From Undibacterium sp. CCC3.4 (lineage in GTDB: Bacteria; Pseudomonadota; Gammaproteobacteria; Burkholderiales; Burkholderiaceae_D), in NCBI RefSeq assembly GCF_034347425.1, contig NZ_CP133779.1, forward strand, positions 868,001 through 932,000: a stretch of DNA of 64,000 nt. The letters are read 5' to 3'. The notes beneath the pieces are model-generated. The model was given only the letters and a program-made list of their open reading frames with translations. It had not been told where the DNA came from and made no database searches. How positions within the stretch are numbered: position 1 is the stretch's first letter; each line of letters begins with the position of its first letter. The translations under genes and the position numbers were made by a program. Of this stretch, positions 1 to 8,661 are shown in pieces.

Positions 1-1
1 A

Positions 2-331
2 CGCGCGCCGATCACCATCATCGCCGAGCGCGCCGTGGTGGATCAAAAGTCCAACTTGATCACACCAGCACGCCAACATGATGTCGTGCATCTGTATGAT
101 CAGGTCAGCGTCGACCGCCCCGATGGCTTGAACTCGCATTACATGCGGCTTGAGACCGATTACCTGATGTTGATACCGGATGATGATGTGATCCAATCGG
201 ATCGCGCCGTTACGCTGCTGAGTAAAAACACAGAAACTCATGCGGTCGGCATGTTTGCCAATAACAGCAGCCAGCAATTGGAATTATTAAGTAAAGTCCA
301 CTCGCGCATTAAGAAACGCAGCAACAATTAA
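2..331 (+). CDS. lptC: LptC, LPS export protein (5' end outside window)
   Basis: This is the C-terminal part of LptC, the bitopic inner-membrane protein that passes lipopolysaccharide from the LptBFG transporter to periplasmic LptA. The open frame runs in from the window edge without a stop (reading from base 2), so the N-terminal membrane anchor is missing. The visible about 109 residues have the beta-jellyroll character of the family, with the conserved stretch LETDYLMLIPDDDVIQSDRA. It lies 56 bp upstream of lptA and lptB, the usual order. The call rests mainly on this context plus the family-like sequence. The internal GTG at 35 is not the true start. Confidence 0.85.
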   Translation, partial: RAPITIIAERAVVDQKSNLITPARQHDVVHLYDQVSVDRPDGLNSHYMRLETDYLMLIPDDDVIQSDRAVTLLSKNTETHAVGMFANNSSQQLELLSKVHSRIKKRSNN

Positions 332-387
332 CACCGCCACCATGGTTTTAAGTGTCTGCAATATTGAATTTTTAGAAAGTACCCCGT

Positions 388-951
388 ATGCCAAGCATCC
401 TCACTCTGCGTATGATGACAACGGCACTGCTGGCCACGCTGGTCGGCACCCTGTTGCCCTCGGCCCACGCTGAAAAAGCCGATAGCCAAAAAGAAATGGT
501 TATCGAAGCGGAACATTTAGTCAGCGAAGGCAAGAGCAACACCAATACATTTACCGGCGACGTCGTCATCACCCGCGGCACCTTATTAGTCAAGGCCGAA
601 CGCGCGGTAGCGGTGAAAGCGGCCGATGAGTTTCAGCATATCAATCTGTTCGCCAAACCCGGTGCCAAAATACATTTCCGCCAGAAACGCGATGGCGGTG
701 CCGATTTATGGGTCGAGGGCGAAGCCGAAAAAGCGGAATATGATGAGAAAACCGAATTCGTTAAATTTATTTCCAAGGCCCATGTGCGCTATCTCGACGG
801 CAAGCGCGTCACCGATGAGCAGGAAGGCGAGTTTCTTTCCTATGATAGTAAAAATGATGTCTTCGTCGGCAGCAATTCGAGCAACGGTACCCAGGTCAAC
901 GGTGGCGGCCGTATCAAAATGACGATACAACCGAAAAATCAGGCGAACTGA
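388..951 (+). CDS. lptA: LptA, periplasmic LPS transport protein
   Basis: LptA is the periplasmic bridge protein of the Lpt machine; it oligomerises to carry LPS from LptC to the outer-membrane LptDE complex. The 187-aa product has a signal peptide ending about residue 28 (PSAHA before EKAD). The OstA/LptA-type repeats follow, with the typical [23 protein letters not shown] segment (residues about 50-72, given here only as [14 protein letters not shown]). The gene lies between lptC and lptB, with lptB starting one base after its stop, which implies one transcript and coupled translation. Confidence 0.93.
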   Translation: MPSILTLRMMTTALLATLVGTLLPSAHAEKADSQKEMVIEAEHLVSEGKSNTNTFTGDVVITRGTLLVKAERAVAVKAADEFQHINLFAKPGAKIHFRQKRDGGADLWVEGEAEKAEYDEKTEFVKFISKAHVRYLDGKRVTDEQEGEFLSYDSKNDVFVGSNSSNGTQVNGGGRIKMTIQPKNQAN

Positions 952-952
952 C

Positions 953-1705
953 ATGAGCGAACAACAAAGTACCTTGATGGTCAAAGGCTTGCAAAAACGT
1001 TACGGTGCGCGCCAAGTAGTGCGCGATGTTTCGCTGCTCGTCAAAAGCGGTGAAGTGGTCGGGCTGTTGGGCCCGAATGGTGCCGGAAAAACCACCTCGT
1101 TTTATATGATCGTCGGCTTGGTTCCATCGGATGCGGGTGAAATCAAAATCGACGGCGTCGACGTCTCCCATTTACCTATCCATCGGCGCGCCGTGCTCGG
1201 CTTGTCTTACTTGCCACAGGAAGCCTCGGTGTTTCGTAAGTTGACGGTGGAAGAAAATATACGCGCCGTATTGGAGTTACAAAAAAGCAAAGATGGAAAA
1301 TATTTAAGCGAAAAAAAAATCAGCGCTCGTCTCAATGCTTTGTTGGCTGACTTGCAAATTGAACAAATTCGCGATAGCCAAGCCATGGCGCTGTCGGGCG
1401 GCGAACGGCGACGCGTAGAAATCGCCCGGGCGCTGGCGACCAACCCACGTTTCGTGCTGCTCGATGAACCGTTCGCCGGTGTCGATCCGATTGCTGTCAT
1501 CGAAATTCAGCGCATCGTCGGCTTTCTCAAAGAGCGCGGCATCGGCGTCTTGATCACCGATCACAATGTGCGTGAAACTCTGGGCATTTGTGACCACGCC
1601 TACATCATCAACCAAGGTGCCGTGCTGGCCAGCGGCAAACCGGACGACATCATCCAAAATGAGTCAGTGCGTCGGGTTTATTTGGGAGAACATTTCCGCA
1701 TGTGA
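953..1705 (+). CDS. lptB: LptB, LPS export ABC transporter ATPase
   Basis: LptB is the cytoplasmic ATPase of LptB2FG, which powers LPS extraction from the inner membrane. The 250-aa protein has a Walker A motif (GPNGAGKT), a Q-loop region ([18 protein letters not shown]), the signature LSGGERRR, Walker B ([13 protein letters not shown]) and the switch histidine ([10 protein letters not shown]). The length is normal for the family. It starts one base after the lptA stop and is followed 11 bp later by rpoN, as in most beta- and gammaproteobacteria. Confidence 0.96.
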   Translation: MSEQQSTLMVKGLQKRYGARQVVRDVSLLVKSGEVVGLLGPNGAGKTTSFYMIVGLVPSDAGEIKIDGVDVSHLPIHRRAVLGLSYLPQEASVFRKLTVEENIRAVLELQKSKDGKYLSEKKISARLNALLADLQIEQIRDSQAMALSGGERRRVEIARALATNPRFVLLDEPFAGVDPIAVIEIQRIVGFLKERGIGVLITDHNVRETLGICDHAYIINQGAVLASGKPDDIIQNESVRRVYLGEHFRM

Positions 1706-1716
1706 CGGGAAGAATC

Positions 1717-3195
1717 ATGAAACAAAGCCTGCAACTTCGTACCTCCCAGCACTTGGCATTGACACCACAATTACAGCAATCGATACGCTTGCTGCAATTG
1801 TCAACCTTGGAGCTGCATCAGGAACTGGAAAATCTGCTGCTCGAGAATCCACTGCTCGAGCGCGTCGACGACCCGCTCGAGCACGCCGTGCGTTTGTTGG
1901 CCGACGGTGCCATCAACAGCGCCAGCAGCACGCCTGATGCCGGCATGGAAACAGCGTTGCCGCAGGAAGCCGCCAGTGCCAGCACAGAAGCAGTGGCCGA
2001 GATCGAGGTGCCGATCAATGACAGCGTCAGTGCCGCTCAAGATGACTGGAGCGATGTCGCACCCGGCCAGCGCAACGATGATGACGATGAAGGCTTTCGT
2101 CAACTCGAAGCCAGTCATATCAGCCTGCGCGAACACTTGCTCGAACAAATGCGTCTGAGCTTGCGTATTCCGCGCGACTTGGCCTTGGTCGAATTGATCA
2201 TCGATGCCATCGATGATCATGGCTACCTGACTGAGACGCTCGATGAAATTCATGCCAGCTTGCCGCTGGAATTATGCGTCGAAGCCGAAGAGTTGTCATT
2301 TGCATTATGTATGGTGCAGAGCTTCGATCCACCCGGCGTCGGTGCGCGTCACGTGGCCGAATGTTTGGCCCTGCAAATCAAACGCTTGCCGCAGATCGCC
2401 TTCGTCACGCGGCGACTGGCGCTGGCAATTATAGAAACACAACTGCCGCTGTTCGCCCAGCGCGATTTCGGCAAACTCAAAAAAATCTTCGATTGCGATG
2501 ATGAAGACTTACGCGAAGCGCAAACCGTGATCCGCATGTGCCAACCACGTCCAGGCAGCAGCTTTGCGCTCAACAGTTCCGACTATGTGGCACCGGACGT
2601 GATCGTCAAAAAATCAGCCAATGGCTGGCAAGTTTTACTCAATCAAGACGTGATGCCCAAGCTGCGGGTGAACAATATGTATGCCAATATCATGCGCCAA
2701 AATCGCGGTGATACCTGTATGGCACCGCAGTTGCAAGAAGCACGTTGGTTGATCAAAAATATGCGTCAACGTTTCGAAACAATTTTGCGTGTCGCCCAAG
2801 CGATAGTGGAAAGACAACGGAACTTTTTCACCCACGGTGCCGTTGCCATGCGACCCCTTGTGTTGCGCGAAATAGCTGATACACTAGGTCTACACGAGAG
2901 CACTATTTCTCGTGTAACAACGCAAAAATACATGCTCACCCCGCATGGTATGTTTGAGTTGAAGTATTTTTTCGGCAGTCATGTAGCGACGGAAACCGGC
3001 GGCGAAGCTTCATCCACCGCGATCCGCGCACTCATCAAGCAATTGATAGGAGCAGAAGACCAGAAAAGCCCACTCTCTGACAGTAAAATCGCAGACATGC
3101 TGGGTGAACAGGGTATGGTGATTGCTCGGCGTACCGTTGCAAAATACCGTGAAGCTCTGAAAATCCCCCCGGTCAGTATGCGTAAATGTTTTTAA
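1717..3195 (+). CDS. rpoN: RNA polymerase sigma-54 factor RpoN
   Basis: Sigma-54 directs RNA polymerase to -24/-12 promoters that need enhancer-binding ATPases. The 492-aa reading starts at ATG 1717, giving the classical MKQSLQLRTSQHLALTPQLQ beginning; an in-frame start 15 bases upstream overlaps lptB and lacks that fit. A GGGAAG sequence precedes the chosen ATG. Region I is glutamine- and leucine-rich, region II (about residues 60-130) is acidic, and an HTH follows (LREIADTLGLHESTISRVT). The C-terminus carries the RpoN box ARRTVAKYRE, which contacts the -24 element. It is the fourth gene of the lpt-rpoN run and precedes hpf. Confidence 0.97.
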   Translation: MKQSLQLRTSQHLALTPQLQQSIRLLQLSTLELHQELENLLLENPLLERVDDPLEHAVRLLADGAINSASSTPDAGMETALPQEAASASTEAVAEIEVPINDSVSAAQDDWSDVAPGQRNDDDDEGFRQLEASHISLREHLLEQMRLSLRIPRDLALVELIIDAIDDHGYLTETLDEIHASLPLELCVEAEELSFALCMVQSFDPPGVGARHVAECLALQIKRLPQIAFVTRRLALAIIETQLPLFAQRDFGKLKKIFDCDDEDLREAQTVIRMCQPRPGSSFALNSSDYVAPDVIVKKSANGWQVLLNQDVMPKLRVNNMYANIMRQNRGDTCMAPQLQEARWLIKNMRQRFETILRVAQAIVERQRNFFTHGAVAMRPLVLREIADTLGLHESTISRVTTQKYMLTPHGMFELKYFFGSHVATETGGEASSTAIRALIKQLIGAEDQKSPLSDSKIADMLGEQGMVIARRTVAKYREALKIPPVSMRKCF

Positions 3196-3202
3196 ACAGA
3201 CC

Positions 3203-3234
3203 TTGAAATCACGTTTTACATTGCTATATATAAT
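3203..3234 (+). promoter_or_regulatory. Possible sigma-70 promoter for hpf
   Basis: The 113-bp gap between rpoN and hpf holds TTGAAA at 3203-3208 followed by an AT-rich run, TATATATAAT, at 3225-3234. Depending on which hexamer is used, the spacing is 16 (TATATA at 3225) or 18 (TATATA at 3227). This would let hpf be expressed apart from rpoN, as is usual for a stress-responsive ribosome factor. It is inference from sequence only. Confidence 0.4.
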
Positions 3235-3308
3235 TTAGCTCGAACGCATCTTTTCAATGAGCTGAAGATAGATCACCCTAGCAAGTACCATCATCATAGG
3301 AGCGTAGT

Positions 3309-3653
3309 ATGAATCTCACCATCAGTGGACATCACGTCGAAGTAACTCCTGCAATTCGTGAATACGTACATACCAAACTTGAGCGTGTCCGGCGACATTT
3401 TGATCAAGTTATTGATATCGCTGTCATTCTGACTGTCGATAAGCTCCGCGAAAAAGAGAAGTGCCATAAGGCCGATATTAATCTGCACATCAGCGGTAAA
3501 GACATCCACGTTGAAAGCCTGGCACATGACTTGTACGCAGCCATCGATGCCCTCATCGACAAGCTCGATCGGCAAGTCATCAAACACAAAGATAAGATTC
3601 AGGAACACCCACATGAAGCGATCAAGCATATGCCTGATCCCGCGTCGGCGTAA
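3309..3653 (+). CDS. hpf: Ribosome hibernation-promoting factor (HPF/RaiA family)
   Basis: HPF binds the 30S decoding region and stops translation when growth slows. The product is 114 aa, the short form, without the C-terminal dimerisation domain of long HPF. It begins [20 protein letters not shown] and has the family's basic RNA-binding surface ([11 protein letters not shown]). AGGAG sits 8 bases before the ATG, a good ribosome binding site. It lies directly downstream of rpoN, as usual, but the ptsN and hprK genes that often follow are absent; a terminator ends the unit. Confidence 0.93.
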   Translation: MNLTISGHHVEVTPAIREYVHTKLERVRRHFDQVIDIAVILTVDKLREKEKCHKADINLHISGKDIHVESLAHDLYAAIDALIDKLDRQVIKHKDKIQEHPHEAIKHMPDPASA

Positions 3654-3685
3654 TTGATCTGACTCTTACTCTGTGAAAGTAAAAA

Positions 3686-3707
3686 GGACGCCTCAGCGTC
3701 CTTTTTT
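3686..3707 (+). terminator. Rho-independent terminator after hpf
   Basis: A GGACGC stem, CTCA loop and GCGTCC stem are followed by six T residues. It lies 33 bp after the hpf stop and ends the lptC-A-B-rpoN-hpf transcription unit. Confidence 0.9.
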
Positions 3708-3771
3708 CATCTGCATGCCACCAGCCCGGGACACCGGCTAAAATACACTTTTCCCTTTGAGCGGTCATATC

Positions 3772-4866
3772 ATGAGCGAACACATTCTCACCTCGGTCAA
3801 CAATCAGATTGCCTACCTTTGCATGGACCGTCCGGCCGCGCTCAATTCGCTCTCACTGGAAATGGTCCGCACCCTCAGCGCACAGTTGCTGGCCTGGCGT
3901 GAGGATACCAGCATTCGCGCCGTAGTCATCCACAGCAGCGCAGAGAAAGCCTTCTGTGCTGGTGGTGACATCCGCTTTTTTTATGAAGTCGGCAGCGTCG
4001 GCCCGGTCGGCGGCAGCGCCCTCTTGGAAGATTTTTTCAGCGAAGAATACGCGCTCAATCATTTGATTCATTTCTACCCTAAGCCCTACATCGCCATCAT
4101 GAATGGCGTGGTCATGGGTGGCGGCATGGGTGTTGCTCAAGCCGGCCCGGCATGCCGCCTGCGCATCGTCACCGAGCGCACCAAGATGGCTATGCCGGAA
4201 GTAAATATCGGTTTATTCCCCGATGTCGGCGGTGGCTATTTCCTGTCGCGTTGCCCCGGTCAAATCGGTACTTACCTTGGCCTGTCCGGCGACATCATCA
4301 CTGCCGCCGATGCCCTGTATGCCGACCTGGCCGATGTCTTCGTCCCAACCGCCGAATTGCCAGCACTGTTCGAGTTGCTGGCGCACAGCGATGCGCTCGA
4401 TCTGCGCGCAGCCATACGTGAATTTGCCGCGCCATTCGCGCAACAAGCGCGGCCAGAGGCGAGCATGTTGGCGCGTGAACGGGCGCTGATCGATAGGCAT
4501 TTCAGCGCAGCCAGCGTGCCAGACATCGTTACGACACTGAGCGCTGACGTCGCCGAATTCGCACAAAAAACCGCCGCCAATATGGCCAAACGTTCGCCGC
4601 TGCTGATGTGCGTGACGCGCGAACAACTGCGCCGCAGCGCCGGCATGACGGTATCCGATTGCTTGCGCATGGAACGCGGCATGGTGCGCCACTGTTTCAC
4701 GCATGGCGAAGTACTCGAAGGGATACGCGCGTTGGTGGTGGAAAAAGACCATGCGCCGCAATGGCGACCGGCACAACTGAGCGAGGTCAGCAAGGCCATG
4801 GTGCAGGATTTTTTTGCGCCGGCGTGGCCCGACTATGCACATCCGCTGCGCGAGTTGCGCGGTTGA
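3772..4866 (+). CDS. Enoyl-CoA hydratase/isomerase family, probable 3-hydroxyisobutyryl-CoA hydrolase
   Basis: This 364-aa protein belongs to the crotonase fold. It matches the 3-hydroxyisobutyryl-CoA hydrolase subgroup better than simple hydratases in length and in the segments FCAGGDIRFFYE, MNGVVMGGGMGV (oxyanion hole) and MPEVNIGLFPDVGGGYFLSR. The hydrolase acts in valine breakdown, cleaving 3-hydroxyisobutyryl-CoA to the free acid. ATG 3772 gives MSEHILTSVNNQ; an alternative TTG at 3757 adds five residues. No valine-catabolic genes lie next to it; it stands alone between two terminators, although the next block (opposite strand) is a branched-chain amino acid transporter. The exact substrate is inferred. 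Confidence 0.8.
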   Translation: MSEHILTSVNNQIAYLCMDRPAALNSLSLEMVRTLSAQLLAWREDTSIRAVVIHSSAEKAFCAGGDIRFFYEVGSVGPVGGSALLEDFFSEEYALNHLIHFYPKPYIAIMNGVVMGGGMGVAQAGPACRLRIVTERTKMAMPEVNIGLFPDVGGGYFLSRCPGQIGTYLGLSGDIITAADALYADLADVFVPTAELPALFELLAHSDALDLRAAIREFAAPFAQQARPEASMLARERALIDRHFSAASVPDIVTTLSADVAEFAQKTAANMAKRSPLLMCVTREQLRRSAGMTVSDCLRMERGMVRHCFTHGEVLEGIRALVVEKDHAPQWRPAQLSEVSKAMVQDFFAPAWPDYAHPLRELRG

Positions 4867-4875
4867 CGATTGATT

Positions 4876-4906
4876 AAAAAAAGGGCAGCTGCAGCTGCCC
4901 CTTTTT
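4876..4906. terminator. Bidirectional terminator between convergent genes
   Basis: A perfect 18-bp palindrome (4883-4900, GGGCAGCTG and its complement) is flanked by an A-run on the left and a T-run on the right. It can therefore end both the rightward hydrolase transcript and the leftward liv transcript. Confidence 0.88.
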
Positions 4907-4919
4907 CTATCCTGATAAC

Positions 4920-5648
4920 TCAGTGCGCAGCACCGCCACCGAGATACGCGGCTTGTACCGCCGGATCATTCTGTAACTTGGCCGCCGGCCCATGTACCGA
5001 GATGCGACCGTTTTCCAGCACATAACCGTAGTCAGCCACCGCCAAGGCGGCAGCGGCGAACTGCTCGACCAGCAGCATGGTGATGCCTTCCTTCTTGAGC
5101 CGAGAAATGATGCGAAACACTTCATCGACCAAGATCGGTGCCAAGCCCATCGACGGTTCATCGAGCAAAATCACTTCGGGGTTGAGCATCACTGCGCGCG
5201 CCATCGCCAGCATTTGCTGTTCGCCGCCCGACAAGGTGCCGGCCAATTGATTGCGCCGCTCGCGCAAACGGGGAAACAACTCCATCGCTTTTTGCAAATC
5301 GCTGTCGATATCGCCGCGGGTGCGCGCATTGGTAAAGCGCGGAAACGCTCCCAATAATAAATTATCGGTCACGCTCATGGTCGAAAACACCCGCCGGCCT
5401 TCCGGCGAATGGGCCAAACCGGCACGTGCGATACGATGTGAATCGAGCCCGGTAATATCGTTACCGGCCAAACGCACGGTGCCCTCTTTCGGTTTCAACA
5501 TGCCCGAAATGGCGCGCATGGTGGTGGTTTTTCCGGCACCGTTAGAGCCGATCAAGGTCACCACTTTGCCCTTCGGGACTTCGATGGAAATGCCATGCAA
5601 TACTTGCACCTTGCCGTAGGCCGCGTGTAAATTTGAAATACTCAGCAT
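4920..5648 (-). CDS. livF: Branched-chain amino acid ABC transporter ATPase LivF
   Basis: LivF is the second cytoplasmic ATPase of the LIV transporter (leucine, isoleucine, valine or related amino acids or amides). The start at 5648 (MLSISNLHAAYGKVQVLHG) is preceded by AAGGAGAACAGT, and it removes a spurious 45-residue extension into livMG. The 242-aa product has Walker A GSNGAGKTT, signature LSGGEQQM, Walker B VILLDEPSMGLAP and the switch histidine region replaced by LLVEQF, as is normal in LivF. It starts 10 bp after the livMG stop and is the last gene of the liv unit. Confidence 0.94.
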   Translation of the reverse strand: MLSISNLHAAYGKVQVLHGISIEVPKGKVVTLIGSNGAGKTTTMRAISGMLKPKEGTVRLAGNDITGLDSHRIARAGLAHSPEGRRVFSTMSVTDNLLLGAFPRFTNARTRGDIDSDLQKAMELFPRLRERRNQLAGTLSGGEQQMLAMARAVMLNPEVILLDEPSMGLAPILVDEVFRIISRLKKEGITMLLVEQFAAAALAVADYGYVLENGRISVHGPAAKLQNDPAVQAAYLGGGAAH

Positions 5649-5658
5649 ACTGTTCTCC

Positions 5659-7620
5659 TTAGGCGCTGGCCGCGTTGGTGGCCGCAGCGAGATCGTCGCT
5701 GACACTGCCGCCGAGATAAGCCTCGATGACTTTCGGGTCGGCCTGCACATCGGCCGGCTTTCCTTCGCAAATTTTCTGACCAAAATCGAGCACCGTCACG
5801 GTGTCGCAGATCGACATCACCACATCCATATGATGTTCGATCAGAATGATCGTCACACCGTGGTCGCGAATTTTGCGAATGATAGCGATGAGCTCTTTGA
5901 TATCGGGTGCGGTCAAGCCAGCCGCCGGTTCATCGAGCAACAATAATTGTGGATTGAGACCGAGCGCACGGCCGATTTCCAGCAAGCGTTGTTTACCATA
6001 TGGTAAATTGCGTGCCTCTTCATTGGCTAAATCGGACAAACCGACAAACTGCAAAATACTCGCTGCCCGCGCCCGTGCCGCCTGCTCTTCACGGCGATAG
6101 CGCGGCGTATGCAGCATGACATCACCGACATGACTGCGGAAGGTACTGTGCAAACCAACCAAGACGTTTTCTATCGCCGTCATCTCACCGAACAGTTGCA
6201 CATTCTGAAAAGTACGTGCCACCCCACCCAAAGCAATCGCCGACGGCGTCATGCCCGAAATCAGTTTGCCGGCAAATTCGACCACGCCATCGGTCGGTTT
6301 GTAGATGCCGGTGAGTACATTCATCATCGTGCTTTTACCGGAACCGTTAGGACCGATCAAGCCATGCACGGTGCCTTTGGCGATTTGCAGATCGACCTGA
6401 TTCAAGGCTTTCAAACCACCGAACTGCATCAGAATTTGTCGGCCGCTGAGTAAAATACCGACGCGCTCGCCATTGGCTTTGGCTATCGCCAATTCATCAC
6501 TCACCGCCAATTGTGCAGTATTGGCCACTAAATGGCGCGGGCCCTTGCCGAATAAGGCATTGACGAAACCGACGATACCATCCTGCAGGTAATACACGAC
6601 AAACAAAGTCATCAAACCGAAAATCGTCAGCCGCCAGTCAGTGATATTTTCGAGCTTGTAAGAAAAGATCGCCATCCCCACCGTTGCCACTACTGGTACG
6701 GCCAATTCACGCACGGTCTTGCGTCCTTTAAACAGGGTGAAAGCAGCCCCGAGTACGCCGACTACGGCAGCCACCGTCGCGATCTGACGGAACAGTTCGA
6801 TATCGGCCAACAGCGAAGGCAGCATCACCACAATGAAGGCACCGAGCAGCGAACCGATACGGCTTTTCCGCCCGCCCATGATGACCGCCAAGAGGAACAG
6901 TATGGTCAATTCAAAGTTGTACGTGTTCGGTGAAATATACTCTTCTGAATAGGCATACAAACTACCGGCCAAACCAGCCAAGGCGGCGCTGATCACGAAG
7001 GCGTAAACCTTGTAACGATACACCGACACGCCCATGCAGTCGGAGGCGATAGGACTGTCGCGCAGCGCTTGAAATGCTCGTCCCAGATGCGAGCGTAAGA
7101 TACGATGGACCAACACCGTCGCCAACACCATCATCACCGCGACCAAATAGTAATTGCCGACTTCGGATAATTTTTGTCCGAACAAAATTGGCTTGGCGAC
7201 TTTCAGTCCCATCGGCCCCTCGGTGAGAAAACTCATCTCATTGATCAGGATTTGAATGATGGTACCGAAGGCCAGCGTGACCATCGCCAGATACGGCCCA
7301 GTCACGCGCAATGCTGGCAGTGCCAACAGCGCACCGAACACGGCAGTGACGCCTATACTGGCCGGCAGCGCCAGCAGTATCGGCATACCGAGTTTAAAAT
7401 ACAGCACGCCGGTGGTGTACGAACCGATGCCGAACAAGCCGGCATGGCCGAGCGAGACTTGACCAGTGTAACCAACCACGATGTCGAGGCCAAACAATAA
7501 GATGGCATAAATCAGGATGGTTTCTGCCAGATGCAAATAATACGGGTTGTGCATGAACACCGGGAACAAACCGAGTGCCGCAATACCGAGCAGCGATGCT
7601 GCCATAGTCTTGATATTCAT
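5659..7620 (-). CDS. livMG: Fused LivM permease-LivG ATPase of branched-chain amino acid transporter
   Basis: One 653-aa reading frame encodes both an inner-membrane permease (LivM) and an ATPase (LivG). The N-terminal part (about residues 1-300) has the LivM core with IVVGYTGQVSLGHAGLFGIG and the FQALRDSPIASDCMGVSVYR coupling segment. Two further hydrophobic stretches (about residues 307-355) precede a linker. The LivG domain begins about residue 390, with Walker A GPNGSGKS at 423, the LivG-type signature LPYGKQRLLEIGRAL and Walker B LLLLDEPAAGL. Such permease/ATPase fusions are known in this family, but livM and livG are usually separate. The gene starts 10 bp after livH. Confidence 0.92.
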   Translation of the reverse strand: MNIKTMAASLLGIAALGLFPVFMHNPYYLHLAETILIYAILLFGLDIVVGYTGQVSLGHAGLFGIGSYTTGVLYFKLGMPILLALPASIGVTAVFGALLALPALRVTGPYLAMVTLAFGTIIQILINEMSFLTEGPMGLKVAKPILFGQKLSEVGNYYLVAVMMVLATVLVHRILRSHLGRAFQALRDSPIASDCMGVSVYRYKVYAFVISAALAGLAGSLYAYSEEYISPNTYNFELTILFLLAVIMGGRKSRIGSLLGAFIVVMLPSLLADIELFRQIATVAAVVGVLGAAFTLFKGRKTVRELAVPVVATVGMAIFSYKLENITDWRLTIFGLMTLFVVYYLQDGIVGFVNALFGKGPRHLVANTAQLAVSDELAIAKANGERVGILLSGRQILMQFGGLKALNQVDLQIAKGTVHGLIGPNGSGKSTMMNVLTGIYKPTDGVVEFAGKLISGMTPSAIALGGVARTFQNVQLFGEMTAIENVLVGLHSTFRSHVGDVMLHTPRYRREEQAARARAASILQFVGLSDLANEEARNLPYGKQRLLEIGRALGLNPQLLLLDEPAAGLTAPDIKELIAIIRKIRDHGVTIILIEHHMDVVMSICDTVTVLDFGQKICEGKPADVQADPKVIEAYLGGSVSDDLAAATNAASA

Positions 7621-7630
7621 TGTCTGTCTC

Positions 7631-8521
7631 CTAGACCTTTTTGATCGCGGCTTTGCCGAATAATCCGGCCGGCTTGAAGGCCAAAACCAGCAACAGCAAC
7701 ACCAGGCCCGGTACTTCTTTGTAGCCGGTGGAAATATAAAAACCCGTCAAGGTTTCTGCCACGCCGAGTATCAAACCACCGACGATCGCACCCATACCGG
7801 AAGTCAAACCACCGATAATCGCTACGGCAAAGGCTTTCAAACCCAGCGCCGAGCCCATGGTGGCGCCGGTCAAGGTCAAGGGTGCAACCAGCACACCGGC
7901 GAAGGCCGCCGTGGCAGATGACAAGGCGTAAGAAAAGGTAATCACCATGCTGGTGTTGATGCCCATCAGACCGGCGGCGTCGCGATCATTGGAAGTCGCC
8001 ACCACCGCTTTGCCATAGATGGATTTACGGTTGAACAATTCCACCGCCAACATCATCGCCAAGGCACCGATCACCACCACCACTTGCATGGGCTGAACAT
8101 TGGCACCGAAAATTTGAAACGGTGCGGCCGACAGAGGCGAAGGGAAAGTCAAATCATCTTTACCCCAGATATTTTCCGCGACATTTTTGAAGATAATCGC
8201 CAATGCAATGGTCGACATGATCCAACCGAATTCGGATTTGATTTTGATTGCCGGGCGCACCGCAATCCATTCCACTACCACGCCCTGTAAGCCGCCGAAC
8301 AAGATCACCAGCGGTATCATCAGCCAGTAATTCATGTACGGGCCGCCGTGTACGCTGCCGACCAAACTCAGGCCCACCAAGGCACCGAGCATGAGCGACT
8401 CGCCTTGGCCAAAGTTAAGTGTGCCGGAAGTTGCAAAGGTCAGTTGATAACCAAAGGCGATGACGGCGTAAATCATCCCCAGCGAAATACCGCTGAAGAC
8501 AAGCTGTAATAAGATTTCCAT
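7631..8521 (-). CDS. livH: Branched-chain amino acid ABC transporter permease LivH
   Basis: LivH is the first inner-membrane permease of the LIV system. The 296-aa protein has about eight hydrophobic segments and the conserved LivH stretches TLNFGQGESLMLGA (near residue 35) and GINTSMVITFSYALSSATAA. GGAG stands upstream of the ATG. It follows livK after a 140-bp spacer that holds a strong hairpin, and precedes livMG by 10 bp. Confidence 0.94.
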   Translation of the reverse strand: MEILLQLVFSGISLGMIYAVIAFGYQLTFATSGTLNFGQGESLMLGALVGLSLVGSVHGGPYMNYWLMIPLVILFGGLQGVVVEWIAVRPAIKIKSEFGWIMSTIALAIIFKNVAENIWGKDDLTFPSPLSAAPFQIFGANVQPMQVVVVIGALAMMLAVELFNRKSIYGKAVVATSNDRDAAGLMGINTSMVITFSYALSSATAAFAGVLVAPLTLTGATMGSALGLKAFAVAIIGGLTSGMGAIVGGLILGVAETLTGFYISTGYKEVPGLVLLLLVLAFKPAGLFGKAAIKKV

Positions 8522-8557
8522 TTTTCACTCCAAGGGAGTAGGGCCGTAGCTATACCG

Positions 8558-8583
8558 CATGGCTGTCGCAAGCGACAGCCATG
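8558..8583. repeat. Perfect palindromic hairpin between livK and livH
   Basis: A 12-bp perfect inverted repeat (CATGGCTGTCGC / GCGACAGCCATG) is separated by AA. There is no T-run on either side in the direction of liv transcription, so it is not a classical terminator. Position just after a binding-protein gene fits an mRNA-stabilising or attenuating hairpin that raises LivK over the membrane subunits (inference). Its core GTCGCAAGCGAC recurs at 10778-10791. Confidence 0.75.
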
Positions 8584-8661
8584 ACATAGCAACTAAGCGA
8601 TGCAGAGAAAGGGAGCCGGCACTGCTGCGCCTGCTCCGTATGCCAAGAACGGAAGTAAGTC

